From Humulus lupulus (taxonomy: Eukaryota; Streptophyta; Magnoliopsida; Rosales; Cannabaceae): 64,000 nucleotides of DNA. Of this stretch, positions 1 to 11,740 are shown piece by piece. The stretch is from assembly GCF_963169125.1 (NCBI RefSeq), contig NC_084794.1, forward strand, positions 224,065,409 to 224,129,408, written 5' to 3'. Each line of letters begins with the position of its first letter. Positions within the stretch are counted from its first letter, which is position 1. Made by a program: the position numbers and the translations under genes. The notes beneath the pieces are model-generated. The model was not told where the DNA came from and searched no databases. It saw nothing but the letters and a program-made list of their open reading frames with translations.

Positions 1-944
1 AATTCAAGAGTTCAATTCCGAGTCTATAGTGGAGTCACGAGGAATTAATAAGGTAGTGAAATTATTCGTAAATAAATTCACGGTAACTTGTTGGAGCTTG
101 ATTTCATGGATCCATGGTCCCCGCATCACCTTTGAGTAAATCATCTAGAATGTCTCAATTAATTGATTTAATTATCAATTAGGATTTTTAAAGTTGACTA
201 GGTTAATTTTGGAAAATTTACATAGATATGAGATTTAGAGAATAAAAGAGAATCTTTGGGTAAATTTATTAACATTGATAAATTGGTATCAATATAAATA
301 AATAATATTAAATCAAGTTTCAAATTATAATTAGTTAATTTGAATAAGGATTTAATTAATTAATTAAAAATAAATAAATAAAAGGTTTTGAATTTAGGCC
401 CAGTTGGGATTTAAATTCAAAACAAAGAGATTGGGCCCAAGTCCATTTATGGCAGCCCACTGCTTTTATTTTTGTTTATTATTTTAATTAATTTAAATTG
501 AAATAAATCCCATTAAGTTGCCTATATAAGGAATATGATATCTAGGGTTTTCATAAGGGAAGTGACTTTTAGTTGATTGGTAAGTGAAAACCTAGACAGT
601 CTAACCTTTTTTGGCCACTCTCTCTTTTTCTTCTTTTCAAGATCTTTATCTCATGTGTTGAGAACCAGCCCACACTAGTTCTAGGTTGATCAAAGGCTTG
701 GTGAGGCAGACTGTGTTGCTGATCTTGTTCAATCTCTTGATAATACTCTACTACAGAAAGGAATCAAGGGTTAGAGAGATTGAAGGATGGAGTTGTTCCA
801 GTTCCGCTGCGTAATGTAAGTTTTTACTTTACTCTGTATTTGTATCAATTTCATAGGAGCATGTTCTAGGAATTTGCATGTTTGTTTGATAATATGTAAA
901 TTGCATGAAAATAAATAAAGATCCTGCAAAGAGTTTTTCCAACA
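1..944 (+). mobile_element. Copia-type LTR, 3' part (5' part lies outside the window)
   Basis: This stretch aligns through its length with the second half of the solo LTR at 8905-10731. Shared blocks include the wording around GGAGTCACGAGGAATTAATA near the start, CATGGTCCCC, TCTCATGTGTTGAGAA and TTCCGCTGCGTA. It ends in CCAACA, the terminal word of that LTR family, and the Ulp1-like coding sequence resumes immediately after it. Position 945 starts CAACA, a possible 5-bp target duplication whose partner would be off the left edge. Whether it is a solo LTR or one end of a full element cannot be decided here. Confidence 0.85.
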
Positions 945-1356
945 CAACATTCAAGTCCAGATTTTTCCTAGAACCATAAAAATCAAGAAATTCTAGAAAA
1001 TATAGTAAAACAACAGAATAAGCCTTCACATATGGCAAAGCAATACTCTCATTCTTCTTCCCCACCAAAGAGTTGTAGACAGTTAACATCGTACTCTTTA
1101 TGGAAAAGTGAATAAAAACCCAATGCGACTGAACCTTCACATGTACAGGAAAAAGAACATGATCCACATCCACCCAAGGAGTGTTACAAAACAAATATTC
1201 ATCAATAATGTAATCTGAAATGAAGTTATCAAAATGAATGCTACTTGGTTCACATTTGGCTGCCAAAAAGTTATCATACAAACCATTGATAGTTGCGTCA
1301 AACCAGGAGTTCATAGTTGTAACCCTCTTGTTCAAACTATCACTCAACTTAATCAT
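945..1356 (-). pseudogene. Ulp1-like (C48) cysteine protease domain, fragment
   Basis: Read on the minus strand from the ATG at 1356, this encodes about 130 residues resembling the Ulp1/SENP protease domain found at the C-terminus of DUF1985 proteins. The sequence shows VDHVLFPVHV, then SHWV carrying the catalytic His, then the strand ending VYNSL. In active family members that last motif is VYDSL, so the catalytic Asp appears to be Asn. The segment that would carry the catalytic Cys is missing, because the Copia LTR at 1-944 cuts the gene. In active relatives the domain removes SUMO-like modifiers, but this copy should be inactive. It belongs with the exons at 2596-4432 and 25938-27297. Confidence 0.7.
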
Positions 1357-1759
1357 CTTCCTTAAGTAATAAAAACAAACATTGACATGCTACAAAAAAT
1401 AAATAAACAAACAAAAGTTAGGAACCTGGTTACTAGCCAATAAATAATAATCAAAACAAGTTACACACAAATACTACAAGAACATGGTTACTTGTAAAAA
1501 AACAAATATCAAAACCAGATACAAACAATACTAAAAGAACCTGGTTACTTGTCTTAACCATGATCAACAAAAATAACAAGACATCTAAACACACAAATAC
1601 TGGTTACAAAGCATTATACCAAGAACCTCTCCTCCCCACAAGTTTGAAGCTTGTAAAACCACATCTTCTCAGAAATTTTAACAAAAGAATAACCCATCAG
1701 TGGATTGATAATGTTATTAACATAAGAAAATTTCTTCTTCCTTCAAACCAAATATATAT
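1357..1759 (-). pseudogene. Intron and decayed exon of the DUF1985-Ulp1 gene
   Basis: No long open frame is present. On the minus strand short blocks such as YWGRTASTIYIW (near 1750-1780) look like exon remnants between the acidic exon at 2596-2996 and the protease exon. The interval is dotted with the word TGGTTAC or its complement (near 1432, 1486, 1540 and 1600), which recurs in the introns of both halves of the gene. I cannot define splice sites here. Confidence 0.4.
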
Positions 1760-2526
1760 TGTTGACGCGGTTCTTCCCCAATAGATAATTATACGAATAA
1801 ACAGGATGGATTAGTGCTAAAAAGTGAACTGTAATATGAAGATAACTTAATTCTAAACTGACGAATGGGTAGGTTATCACTCCTCTCCTTTTGGGTGGTT
1901 GAAAGGTTAAAATCCTTCTAGTCCACCAGTCAATATTATTGATATCTCTCGAGTATTCCTTATAGAGTGTTTCTTTACAATAAAAACGCCAACCCCTTGC
2001 AACGCCCAGGGTCTCGGTATTTATAGGGAGAGGATATCTGGGCTTTGGTAAAGGGGGTCATCCCGTGACCTTCTTACCCATCATGTCATCTCTGTGAAAC
2101 TGATGATTAATTCCTAAAACCTGACAATGAGGTGTTGTCTAATCAATAGGTAAGGGGAGATAATGGGCCGCATGGCCCAAACCAGTCGTGGGGTGCCTGA
2201 ACACACACGTTTATGCTGCGTGTCCGAGAATTCAGGAATGGAATAGACACATGATGTCTGATATGTGCACGTTTACATTGCGTGGTTGACTTCACAAATA
2301 GTCGGGGATGCCAGATCTATGCCGTACCTCGAGCTTGATGTAGCGCTAGCTCGTGATATCCATACTGCTGACCCGTTGCCTTCTAGTATACTGCTAACTC
2401 TTTGATCAGCTCGGGCTAAGAGGTTGAGACTCGTAACAGCAGCTCCGGGTGGATGGTTTACACGTGGCGGATTGAATTATGCCCTTTTCCAGCTCGCTAA
2501 TAACTCGTGGATATTTAGGGCGTACA
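1760..2526 (-). mobile_element. Solo LTR (767 bp), minus orientation, TSD TATAT
   Basis: On the minus strand the unit starts TGTACGCCC and ends GCGTCAACA, the TG...CA ends of an LTR. TATAT lies directly before (1755-1759) and after it (2527-2531), although the site is TA-rich, so this duplication is weaker evidence than the others. A TATA box (CTATAAATA on the minus strand, near 2016-2024) supports the orientation. The terminal GTCAACA resembles the end of the Tat LTRs at 49537 and 59206, but the family is not certain. It sits in an intron of the DUF1985-Ulp1 gene. Confidence 0.72.
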
Positions 2527-2595
2527 TATATATATATATTAACAGACATTTACATATCAAGAACAATAATATTAAACAAAATAAAAAAAACATAC

Positions 2596-2996
2596 TTTTT
2601 TTTAAAAATCATTTTATCCTCAATCCATGTAATATAATCCATTAATTCATTCTTTGAAACATTCTGTCCAATTTCATCTTTAAATGGAAGCAACCCTCTA
2701 TCAATCAACACTTCTTCGACCTTCCTCTTCACATTTTCTTTTACTTCAGATGAACCAAACTCAATAACAAAAGGAGATTTAACATGAGTACTAGGCTCCC
2801 TCTTTTCAATAGCAACAGGAACTTCATCAACATCACCAACCATCACAACTTTCCAATCATCCTTACTCCCACTAAATCTCTTTTCTCCTTCTGCATACTC
2901 AACTGTTTTATCAATAACCTTCAAAAACTCTGGATCCAAATATATTTCATCAAAACTTAAACCAATTGAACTGAACTCAGGATTCTTTGAATAATC
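2596..2996 (-). pseudogene. DUF1985-Ulp1 gene, acidic linker exon
   Basis: An open minus-strand exon bounded by an acceptor (ATTATAG before 2996) and a donor (GTATGT after 2596). It encodes about 133 charged residues starting DYSKNPEFSSIG and containing KRFSGSKDDWKVV and NELMDYITWIEDK. No catalytic motif is visible. In relatives of this gene the span between DUF1985 and the protease is a poorly conserved linker, which fits. It lies in order with neighbouring exons on the same strand. Confidence 0.55.
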
Positions 2997-3086
2997 CTAT
3001 AATGAAGAACGGTAAAATCAGTTACAACAAATTCAATTTTAAATACAATAATACAAAGAAACAAAAACAAAAATAAATTTCAAAAC

Positions 3087-3600
3087 CTTATTTCCACCCA
3101 CAACATTTGACAACTCCAACCCAGTAAAAACAACATCAAAGTTTTCACTTAAATTCTTCCCAACACCCTAAAATAAAAAATGAAATTGGTTAGACCAATA
3201 ACTGGTTACAGTAATAAACTAACAAATAACAACATACTATTAAGAAACTGAAACTAGTTACCTTACAACCATCAAAATCTTCACCTAAATCCATCCCACA
3301 AGCCTGGACCAACAAAAAAAAGAATCTGGTTACAACAAAAATTGGTTAAAAAAATAAAAATAAAACATAGAACAAACAAGTTACCTTAGAGTCATGAGAA
3401 ATAGGGCTAGATACTTTATCAAAATCAGTTGGCTTTTTCACTTCATCATATCCAGCAGTTTCATCATTAGAACGTCCAATTTTTTCTTAATTTTTTCAAC
3501 AATTCTTCCAATCATTTAAGACAAATCATTGAGTTTCCCCATGAACTCAAACATTATAATTGCAATATCACTAATAATAAATTGTTGGCTCTCTTTTATT
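3087..3600 (-). pseudogene. DUF1985-Ulp1 gene, cluster of small linker exons
   Basis: Three short phase-0 exons can be read on the minus strand. 3385 to about 3520 includes GRSNDETAGYDEVKK and ends at a GTAAC donor. 3262-3303 is 42 bp and reads ACGMDLGEDFDGCK. 3087-3167 is 81 bp, 27 residues, starting GVGKNLSENF. Each ends at a GT donor, the two small ones begin after an AG acceptor, and the introns contain TGGTTAC-type words. The regular phase-0 structure argues that this was once a spliced gene. An in-frame stop lies upstream of the GRSNDE block near 3525. Confidence 0.5.
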
Positions 3601-3763
3601 GAAGATATTGATTAACAAATCAATCTCAATTTTTCACTATCAACCTGGAAAACATAATAAAATAATTTACAAAACAACAATAAATTAAAATAAAAACAAA
3701 CCTATAAATTTCAAACAAAATAATATTTTTTTAACTAAAACAAACACCAACACTAACATGTAC

Positions 3764-3892
3764 CTGGGTACCCAAACCATTATCTCCATTGTCATCACAC
3801 TCCTTGGGCAAATATATAGGCTCAAACTTAAACTTCTTCACTGTTGGTTTCTTCCTCTCCCCAGAATTTGGATAAACATCCAAGATAGTCAA
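3764..3892 (-). pseudogene. DUF1985-Ulp1 gene, 43-residue exon
   Basis: Exactly 129 bp between an acceptor (TTTATTCAG) and a donor (CAG|GTACATG). It reads LTILDVYPNSGERKK and, further on, CDDNGDNGLGTQ. Length and both splice signals are intact and phase 0. It joins the DUF1985 exon upstream (4029-4432) to the small acidic exons downstream. No domain is recognised in this exon alone. Confidence 0.55.
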
Positions 3893-4028
3893 CTGAATAA
3901 ATAAAAAAAAATATATAAAAAAAAACAAGAAACTGGTTACCATGATCTGTAACCTGCTACACAAACAAAAATTCTAAATGATTAAAACAAATTTACGTAG
4001 TAACTAGTTACAAAACAAAATATTATAC

Positions 4029-4432
4029 CTTTTTGTTGTTAAAAATCTTTGTCACCAAGTTTGAATAGAAGGCATTACCAGAACTCTTCCAATTCAACAA
4101 ACGGGGATTCTTTTTCCCAACCCTTTGACAAAACTCAGGATTCAATTCAGATATAGTTTCATATATCCAAACCAGAAAAGCAATTGGAAAACCAAGAAGT
4201 TTATAAGGATGAAGCCCAACCTTCCCATCAACAAAAACTCCATCAAAAATTTTATTACCCTCCTTCAAAGAAATGTTCATATAATGAAAAGTCCTCTCCC
4301 AAACAAACTTCCCAAAACCAATATTTTCCAATTCAGACAGATCACGATGAACCATCTCAAAAAAAAAAAAAAAGTCATCAACCAACTTCTCACTAGTATA
4401 CCCATACAAATAGTTTACTAAAATATGAACTA
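4029..4432 (-). pseudogene. DUF1985 domain exon, C-terminal half
   Basis: On the minus strand this encodes the second half of a DUF1985 domain: HILVNYLYGYTSEKLVDD, then FHYMNISLKEG and the characteristic YKLLGFPIAFLVWIYE block, ending NNKK at a GTATAA donor. An A-rich run encodes a poly-Phe stretch (DDFFFFFEM). Its 5' end is not a real start: the coding frame runs off into the LTR at 4433 and resumes at 25933, across a 21.5 kb insertion. TSD AACTA occupies 4428-4432. DUF1985 proteins are common MULE passengers in plants; their molecular role is unknown. Confidence 0.75.
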
Positions 4433-4453
4433 TGTAGCGTCCCAAAATTTTAC

Positions 4454-6829
4454 TGTAACGCCCTGGTTACCCCAGAACAGTTACGGTGAACCGGAAATTT
4501 AACTCGTTACATGAGTCCTTTGGTTAAAAACGTGCTTCTAGTGTTATTAATAGGCTAAGGTGGAAAACCAATCAAAAGGAAGGATATATTTTATTTAACG
4601 CATAAAACTATTCATGGGCCCACAAAAATCATTTACAAGTTAATTTCAACTCAAAATGGTCATTACTGTTTAAATTTACAACCCGCCGACCTAAGCGGAA
4701 AAAATAGGGTAAACCCCCTAGTTCCTCTGAGAACTCCTTGGCCGTGGTGGTCAAGCGGCCGCATATGTACACAGCACCAACTAAGCTCTCCACTCAAGGC
4801 TGGGTGAGCTTTTCTTTCCCCTTACCAGCACCACATAGCACCCATGAGCCAATGCCCAGCAAGAAAACACAATATAACATGAATATAATATCAACAATGA
4901 TCATAATAATCATTCAGGACTTTCAGTCCAAAACAGATGTGTGATAGTCGCAAAAGTCACAAAGGCGGGTTCCGTTCCCATCAGCCATGTGACGATAGGG
5001 TCACCGGGGCTTTACAAATAAGTGTTCCTTTCACTAGATTAAATAGGATAGGTGCTTGATGACTAGTCACCAACATAACCTACCTCGTGACCATAGAGTC
5101 ACAACCATGGGATTCCGCTCCCTAGCCATGTGACAATCTGTCACCTAGGCCTCCCTGGCTCTGAGTAACTAGTCATAGACTAGACAAGCGCTTATAAGTT
5201 TCATCGACCTTATGGTCGGTCCAGCATTAACGCTCCTAGAGTCATTCAACGTTGATATCGATTAGATCCAATCTTTTATCGACCCTGCATTTACAATGCT
5301 TATGTCGTTTCTGACTCTCAGGTCAGTAATACGCGACCAGTGCCGATTCTGAATAATCAGTGCCATACACAAGTAAACAAACTCTGCTAGCATTTAATAT
5401 GCAATCAATGTACACATTTAATAACCAACATGCCTTAGCAAAAAACATGCATGCCATATACACAGGGTGCAGTTTTCTTACCTCTGGTTCGAGCGAGAAT
5501 GAATAAAAGAACGACCCTTGAACACGATCGTCCTTTTGATTCCTTAGCGGTTACCTAATCATAACCAGTTATAACCTCCATTAAAGAAAATCAAGAATGA
5601 AAGGGTCTTGACCTAACCCCACTCTCGGGACCTTGAAATGTACCCACACGGTGAGTAGATTCGATCCCGGGCCTTAAGGATTGAAAACCCGAGCCAAAAA
5701 CCCTTAAAAACACTCAAAACAGGATTTTGAAGGAACAGAGCAGCGCTACAGCGCTGCTCACTAGCACCCCAGCACTATACTCAGAACCCCAAACTGCCCA
5801 ACAGAGCACTGGGTAGCGCTATAGTGCCCTCTGGTGGGTGCTGTAGCGCTACACCCAGCCAGATCCTCCCCTGAAACCTCTTCCTTCGACTCCTTCAATT
5901 CCAACTCGATTCTAATGCTTCCAAACCTCATTTTTGGTGCCAAATGAACCAAAAAACCATCTCCACATTCCCTAAGCATCACAACCACAAGAACCCTAGC
6001 CAAAAACTCACAACAAAACCAATCATCCAACCTAGAAATCTCAACTGAAAACCAAAGCTAAAACAGATCAAACCAGGAAATTTAATGGCTAGAAACTTAC
6101 CTCAAGCCCAGATTGTGATGCTCTTCAATGGTGGAGCACACTCCCAAGCTCTCAAGACTTACTTCCCAAGCTTGAATCCTCAAGTTAGGCTCAAATATCC
6201 AAAGAGAAAATAAGGAAAAATAGGTACGGGAGAAGCTTTATTTTCTCTTCCTTCTACAACCTTCAATGGCTTTAATCTATCCTAGGGCTGAAAAGACCAA
6301 AATACCCCTAGGTCAAATAAGGATTTCTAAAGGTTCCCAAGGGAAAAATTGACATTTCCCACCTATTTCGTTAATCATAATTAACGTTCTCCAATTCTAG
6401 CTATTCTCGATATTCTCAAACACCAATAATTCATATCCCGTTACCCTTTAATTTCCGACAACGCTCTAATCATTAAAATCACCCCAAGACTCACCCCGAG
6501 CCCTGAACTTAAACCTGTTATGACTAAATCGCTAATTAATATTCCAAGAACGTCTCATGCTGAATAGCTCGAACAAACCCGCATTATAATGTGGTCTCAA
6601 CAATAAGTCACCGACATGCATACAAATATACAATTACGCCCTCAACGACCAATTTACCAAAACACCCCTGCAATGAAATGTGGACCCACATGCATGCATT
6701 TAACATCATATTATAATATAACTCACATAAACATGCATATAATCATTTAATGGCATAATTAAACAATTATGGTCCTCTCGACCTACTAATTCAGCCATTA
6801 AACTGCATCACGAATTTTGGGGCATTACA
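4454..6829 (-). mobile_element. Solo LTR (2,376 bp), minus orientation, TSD TTTAC
   Basis: On the minus strand it starts TGTAATGCCCCAAAATTCG and ends CAGGGCGTTACA. TTTAC is present at 4449-4453 and 6830-6834. It is homologous, in opposite orientation, to the LTRs at 12868-15383 and 62972 onward. A GC-rich island with AGCGCT palindromes lies at 5735-5870. No coding capacity is credible; open frames in it are chance. It is inserted 21 bases inside the outer 5' LTR. Confidence 0.88.
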
Positions 6830-7232
6830 TTTACTTAGTTAGCTAGATAGTAGTAGTTTTAGTATTTTATATTTCATGGTTTTTGGTTCAAACCGGGACT
6901 TAGTTTGAAACTCCTAGCAATAGTTATGAATTTTATAAGTTTAACATATAGTTTAAGAATATTAATTATAACATAAGGCTTGATTAATATTGGTGGTCCT
7001 AAATATATATTTCTTATTTTAACCTAAGGTTTAGATGGAGCCAATAGTAATATGACACTTGTCATAAGCATGATTATTAAGGAATTATTATTTTAATGAT
7101 AAAATAAGGGAATATAAGACTTAGTCTTCACCATAAACTGTAAGGGTTGTGGTTTGACTCAGTCAAAGTAGTTATTCAACCATAATTATGCTGAAAAAAG
7201 TGCAATTACGTGTTTAAAATATTCATGTATGT

Positions 7233-7370
7233 CGATATATCGCGGCAGTGGAGCAGATATATCGCCTGGCGAAGAATACGGAAAACACGTTGATGTTGCA
7301 CGTTGGTACAAATGGAGGCTCGGGATTAGGGCAGAGCCGATATATCGCCACATAGGGGCGATATATCGCC
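7233..7370. repeat. Four iterations of the palindromic word CGATATATCG
   Basis: The word occurs at 7233-7242, 7256-7266 (first base changed), 7338-7349 and 7357-7370; the last is the perfect 14-bp palindrome GGCGATATATCGCC. The 3' LTR (about 23455-23575) keeps three, where the final pair has collapsed to one. The spacer between pairs also varies between the two LTRs. Confidence 0.8.
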
Positions 7371-8845
7371 CTAATTATTTTTTTTATTTTTAAAAACCAA
7401 CTTTGACTCCTTAGACCTACCTCTGTTAGTTTTGACCGAGTCTTCAGCCTCTGATTGACGAATATTCAATTATCTTCAATTAAAAACATTATTTTTATTC
7501 AAATCAAAATAGGGTTAGTTTCACTCCTTACCTCTATAAATAGGACCTAGTATCCAGCCCATTCACTTACTCTTCAGCTGTGATAAACTCCAAGGTGCTA
7601 GTGAGACTATAAGAGTGATAAACACTTTGGGTTAGGAAAAAAAAGCTTTGCTATTCTTAAGCTTTATCAAACACTTGGGGAAGTTAGGATTAGAGTATTT
7701 CGGTATTGGAGTTAGGCCAATCCATAAAGTCAACAAAGGTACCCTTATTCTTAAGTTCAATTCTGTTTGATTTCTTAGTTTCTTTAGTTTTCATTTAGTT
7801 TCTAAACTTTTTTTATGGTTTTGTGGTTAGGTTTATAAGTTCTTTGAGCTTAAGGTGTCTTTTTGGTAAGTTTCCTCTTGGTGGTTTAGTTCTATTCCTT
7901 TCATCTCTTTCCTTTAGAAATACTCACTATTTTTATTGCTGGTTTTAGGAGTGTTCCAAGTCCCGCATTTGTTGTCAATTATCCCGGTGTTGGTAAGGAA
8001 AATTAGATAGTTTAGTATTATGATCTAGTTTATGTAATGTATGATCTAGTTTATGTAATGTATGATATAGTTTATGTTTGTATGATCTAACATTTCAGGT
8101 ACAATATAGGGGCAAGGGTGTCTGGACCTAAGGTGTCCAATGATGTATGACGGACTATGTCCGGTAGGCTCGGTTGCCAAAACTTTATGACGGACCTATG
8201 TTCGGTGTATGATGAACTTTCGTCTGGGGCTTCATTGCCACCCCTATATAAGCACTTATTATTTTATTATATCTGACTTGTTATTTTTAGTTTTGATTAT
8301 GATATATGACCTATAGTTATGATTTATGACTTATGACCTATGACTTATTACTTAGAGTATGATTTATGATTTATGGCTTAGATTATGATTTAGAATTATG
8401 ACTTAAGTTATGATATGATCTAGATTTTTCTGTTTGTATGACTCTTGTGAATTTATGTTATGTTTGATTATATGACTAACCCTTTGTTTGTATTTTCCTT
8501 ACTGGGCTTAGAAGCTCACTCCTTATGATGTTGTTATTTCAGGAAATTAAGGATAGAAAGGCCGATGGCGAGTGGGACCTAAGAGCTTCGTGATGTATTC
8601 GTTGGGGACCATATAGTCAAGCAAGATCAAGCGGGCCAAATTATTTATTTATTTATTTTAAAGTTTACTTTAAGGTTTTATTTAAATGTTTCTCATTTTT
8701 ATGTTAAAGACAAGTAATTTATCTTTTTTAAAACCATGGATCCATGTATTTATTTTTAAGTTTTTATTAAATAAAAGTGAAATATTTATGATTATGACCC
8801 AACGTTGTGTTCTCGATAATCTATGAGAAAGTAGGGCGTTACAGG

Positions 8846-8860
8846 TGGTATTAGAGTAAC
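8846..8860 (+). other. Primer-binding site of the 21.5 kb element (tRNA-Met type)
   Basis: TGGTATTAGAG begins two bases after the 5' LTR terminus GCGTTACA and differs by one base from the usual plant PBS TGGTATCAGAG, complementary to initiator tRNA-Met. It fixes the end of the 5' LTR at 8843 and the plus orientation. Confidence 0.75.
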
Positions 8861-8904
8861 GACTATATTGGTCCTGAACGTTCCCACGAAATACACGCGA
8901 TAGC

Positions 8905-10731
8905 TGTTGGGGTTTTATGCCCTAATTAAAACCCAAATTCTTTGTAATCTCATTTTATTATCAATAAAAGAATAGAAATCATTTTTTTACTTGGTCAATC
9001 ACTTTGCTTTCATGTTTTATCTTCATGATTATTTGTTTAAGATAAACTTCTATTAAATCCCGAGCATACAGCTAATCTTATTTATAGTGACGTAATCACA
9101 GTGGAATATAAATATGATTATTCAGTGCACTGGATTTACACTGACTTGCCAATCTACGATATGATATACTTACACATTACAATGTTATGTTCTTTCCAGA
9201 ACATTAGCAAAGTAGATAAGATCGGATGTATTTGTTACATCGGACAGGACCGATATTGACAGTTGATAAGATAAGTAAACATACCGTTATTATCTATTCT
9301 AGTCATATCATATAGTTGACCATAGGTCAATTCAATCTCAATTCTGAATGGTTAATATTCTAACTGATTGTATTATTTGAGTTCTTTGACTTGTTCGTTA
9401 CCAGCTTACCCTACGGACTAGCCCATACTTACATCTTGGGAACTCGGTAGTATAATTGAGTGGGAGTGTTAATCATAGATATGAACATCTATAGCTTCTG
9501 ATGAAGAAGTGAAACGATTGTTTCCTTTTAGTTTGGTTCAAGGTGATAAATGATAGAGATCTCATTTCAGTAATTAAATTAGTTTACTGAAATATCATTT
9601 ACAAGGAACTAAGTGTTTTAAGGATAAAATACAATGATGGGTAAAACAGTATTTTAGTCCCATCTCATTGTAGACCGTCTATAGAGGATTGAGTGAAAAT
9701 TATGGTTGTAACAATGGATAATTAATAGCGTATCTATTTTTGTTATAGAGCGTTCTATGAATTCAAGAGTGCAATTCCAAGTCTATAGTGGAGTCACGAG
9801 GAATTAATAAGTTAGTAAATTTATTTGTTAGATTTATGATAACTTATTGGAGCTTGATTTCATAGGCCCATGGTCCCCATTGTACCTTGGATAAAATCAT
9901 CTACATAGTCTCAATTAATTGATTTAATCATCAATTAGAATTATCAAAGTTGACCAGGTCAATTTTGGATAGTTTCATAGAGTTGTGTGATTTTGAGAAG
10001 AAAAGAGAAATTATGGCAGATTTATTAATTAAGATAAATTGCTATCTAAATTAATAAATAAATTTAAATCAAGGTTCAAATTATAAATAATTAATTTGAT
10101 AAAGGACTTAAATAATTATTTAATTAATTAAATCAATAGAAAATAATACAGGCCTTGATTTTAAGTCCAATGGGCTTATAATCAAGTTGGAAATTTCACG
10201 GGCCTATAACACATGATAATTTCGACCTAGGGCTTCAAATGGCTATTATTTTATTGATTTTTTAATTAAATTAAATGGCCTAATTGAGTCTATAAAAGGA
10301 GTGCTTAGAGAGAAGTCAAAACATAAGTTTGATAAGTCACAAGTCAGATTTTTTGATAGTTTTAGATTCTCTCTAAACACAAGTCCTTTTCTAAGCCTCT
10401 TTGCTATTTTCTCTTCTTCTCTCTATATCTATCTCATGTGTTGAGAATTGTCCACACTAGTCTAGATGATTCTAAGGATATATTGGAAGGCTGTGAAGAA
10501 AATAGAAAATCGGTTCAGTTTCTTGATAATATTCTGCGACAGAGAGGATACAAGAGTTAGAGAAACTGAAGGAATGACTCTTTAATTCCGCTGCGTATAC
10601 TGTAAGTATTCTATTATTTGTTTCTCTTTGAATTAAATTTTAGAAACATGTTTTAGGCTATCTCGTATTAATTTGTTTAATATTGGATATACATGAAAAT
10701 AAATAAAGATCTTGTATAAGCTAATCCAACA
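8905..10731 (+). mobile_element. Solo LTR of a Copia-type element (1,827 bp), TSD ATAGC
   Basis: Starts TGTTGGGGTTTTATGCCC and ends CTAATCCAACA, giving the 6-bp inverted ends TGTTGG/CCAACA. ATAGC flanks it at 8900-8904 and 10732-10736. Internal blocks (CATGGTCCCC, TCTCATGTGTTGAGAA, TTCCGCTGCGTATA) are shared with the LTRs of the Copia element at 38469-47671, which supports the Copia assignment. A TATA box (CTATAAAAGG) is near 10291. It lies only about 60 bp downstream of the PBS of its host element. Confidence 0.9.
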
Positions 10732-10736
10732 ATAGC

Positions 10737-10903
10737 TACAAAGGACCTACTCGTTACCAAGTAAGTATACACATTGTTTTTACAAATATGTTTGTAATGT
10801 TTTCTTGTGTTATTTTCAGAAATTAGCCCAATGGACAAAGGTTAAAGCTATAAGAAGAATACCAGACCCTGTTTATGACAATGGATCCGATGTGGAGGAT
10901 TAG
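10737..10903 (+). pseudogene. Two-exon gene tail, possibly from a DNA-transposon protein
   Basis: Reading through the solo LTR target site gives RDSYKGPTRYQ, then a clean intron (donor GTAAGT after 10759, acceptor TTTTCAG near 10819), then KLAQWTKVKAIRRIPD, ending GSDVED and a TAG at 10901-10903. The GPTR block loosely recalls the RGPTR motif of plant En/Spm-type transposon proteins, but that is a weak match and I do not assign a function. An in-frame stop precedes the fragment, so it is not a complete gene. Confidence 0.35.
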
Positions 10904-11740
10904 ACGCATATAAGAACACATCGTTAAATTTTATTGTATGTTGTTTTAGAATATTTTCATTAGTTGTTTTTTTTTAATAAAACATGTTATTTGCTTTTAT
11001 TATGGTTTCATTGTTTAGTAAGTGTTAAGAAAATTTTGGATTCAATTGAAAGTGTAAAGTTTAAATTCCTCTCTTATGGGTTAGCCCATTTGTGAATGCC
11101 CATTTGCTTTGCATTATTAGATTGGATCCAATTTCAAATAAATAACAATTAATAAAGCAAGAGTTCAAATTCCTGTCTTTTGGGTCCAAGTGGAAGTTAT
11201 TTCATTATTCCTGTCTTTTGTGTTATTTTAATAGTTTGATAAGTATTTCATTATTCTATTTATAAGTAGATTATATAACACTTTTTTGTACTTATAAAGT
11301 AGTGTTATGATACACTTTATAATAACACACTTTCTGCATTATAGAAATTGCATAACATAATTTTATGCTTATAAACCGGTGTTATTGTAAAAGATACAAT
11401 AACACATTTATTGTATTATTCTAATATTTGGATAAGCTTGAATTATTATTATATAAACCTATACATTATAATTATTTTTTATTTCTTTAATTCAAACCCG
11501 CTTCATTTAATATACTTAAGACACCCTTAACATTATACAAATATATTTTTTTAGTACCAATTATATGGTTCATAACACATATAACCAAATAATTGTGTCA
11601 AAATACATTAAAGATTATCTAAAAAATAATCCAAAAGCTTAAGATATTCAACACTGCCTAATTAACATAAACAAAACATTCTCACAATAGTCAACAAAAT
11701 AGTTTTAAACAGTTGCATATTCAAAAGTAAAGGTAGGAAT
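10904..11740. other. AT-rich subterminal-like DNA, no gene
   Basis: The interval is over 70 percent A+T by eye and holds repeated words around GTGTTAT and TATAACAC in both orientations (11270-11410). This resembles the subterminal repeat zone of a DNA transposon and fits the CACTA-like termini seen at 18402 and 23196. No matching left terminus (CACTA...) was found. Confidence 0.35.

Larger units (their letters stand above)
4433..8843 (+). repeat. 5' LTR of the 21.5 kb element (about 2.0 kb, split by a solo LTR)
   Basis: The first 21 bases (4433-4453) are separated from the remainder (6835-8843) by a solo LTR with its own duplication TTTAC. The rest matches 23197-25932. A TATA box lies in CTCTATAAATAGG near 7530. 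Three near-copies of a 24-bp unit (ATGATCTAGTTTATGTAATGT) lie at about 8030-8085, and a degenerate TATGACYTA tract at about 8295-8420. CCTTACTGGGCTTAGAAGCTCACTCC near 8502-8525 is related to the matching block in the 3.7 kb solo LTR. Confidence 0.8.

Noticed and set aside
5761..6030. Open frame in the solo LTR at 4454-6829
   Set aside because: Covers the palindromic GC island and LTR DNA; no conservation with the homologous LTRs.
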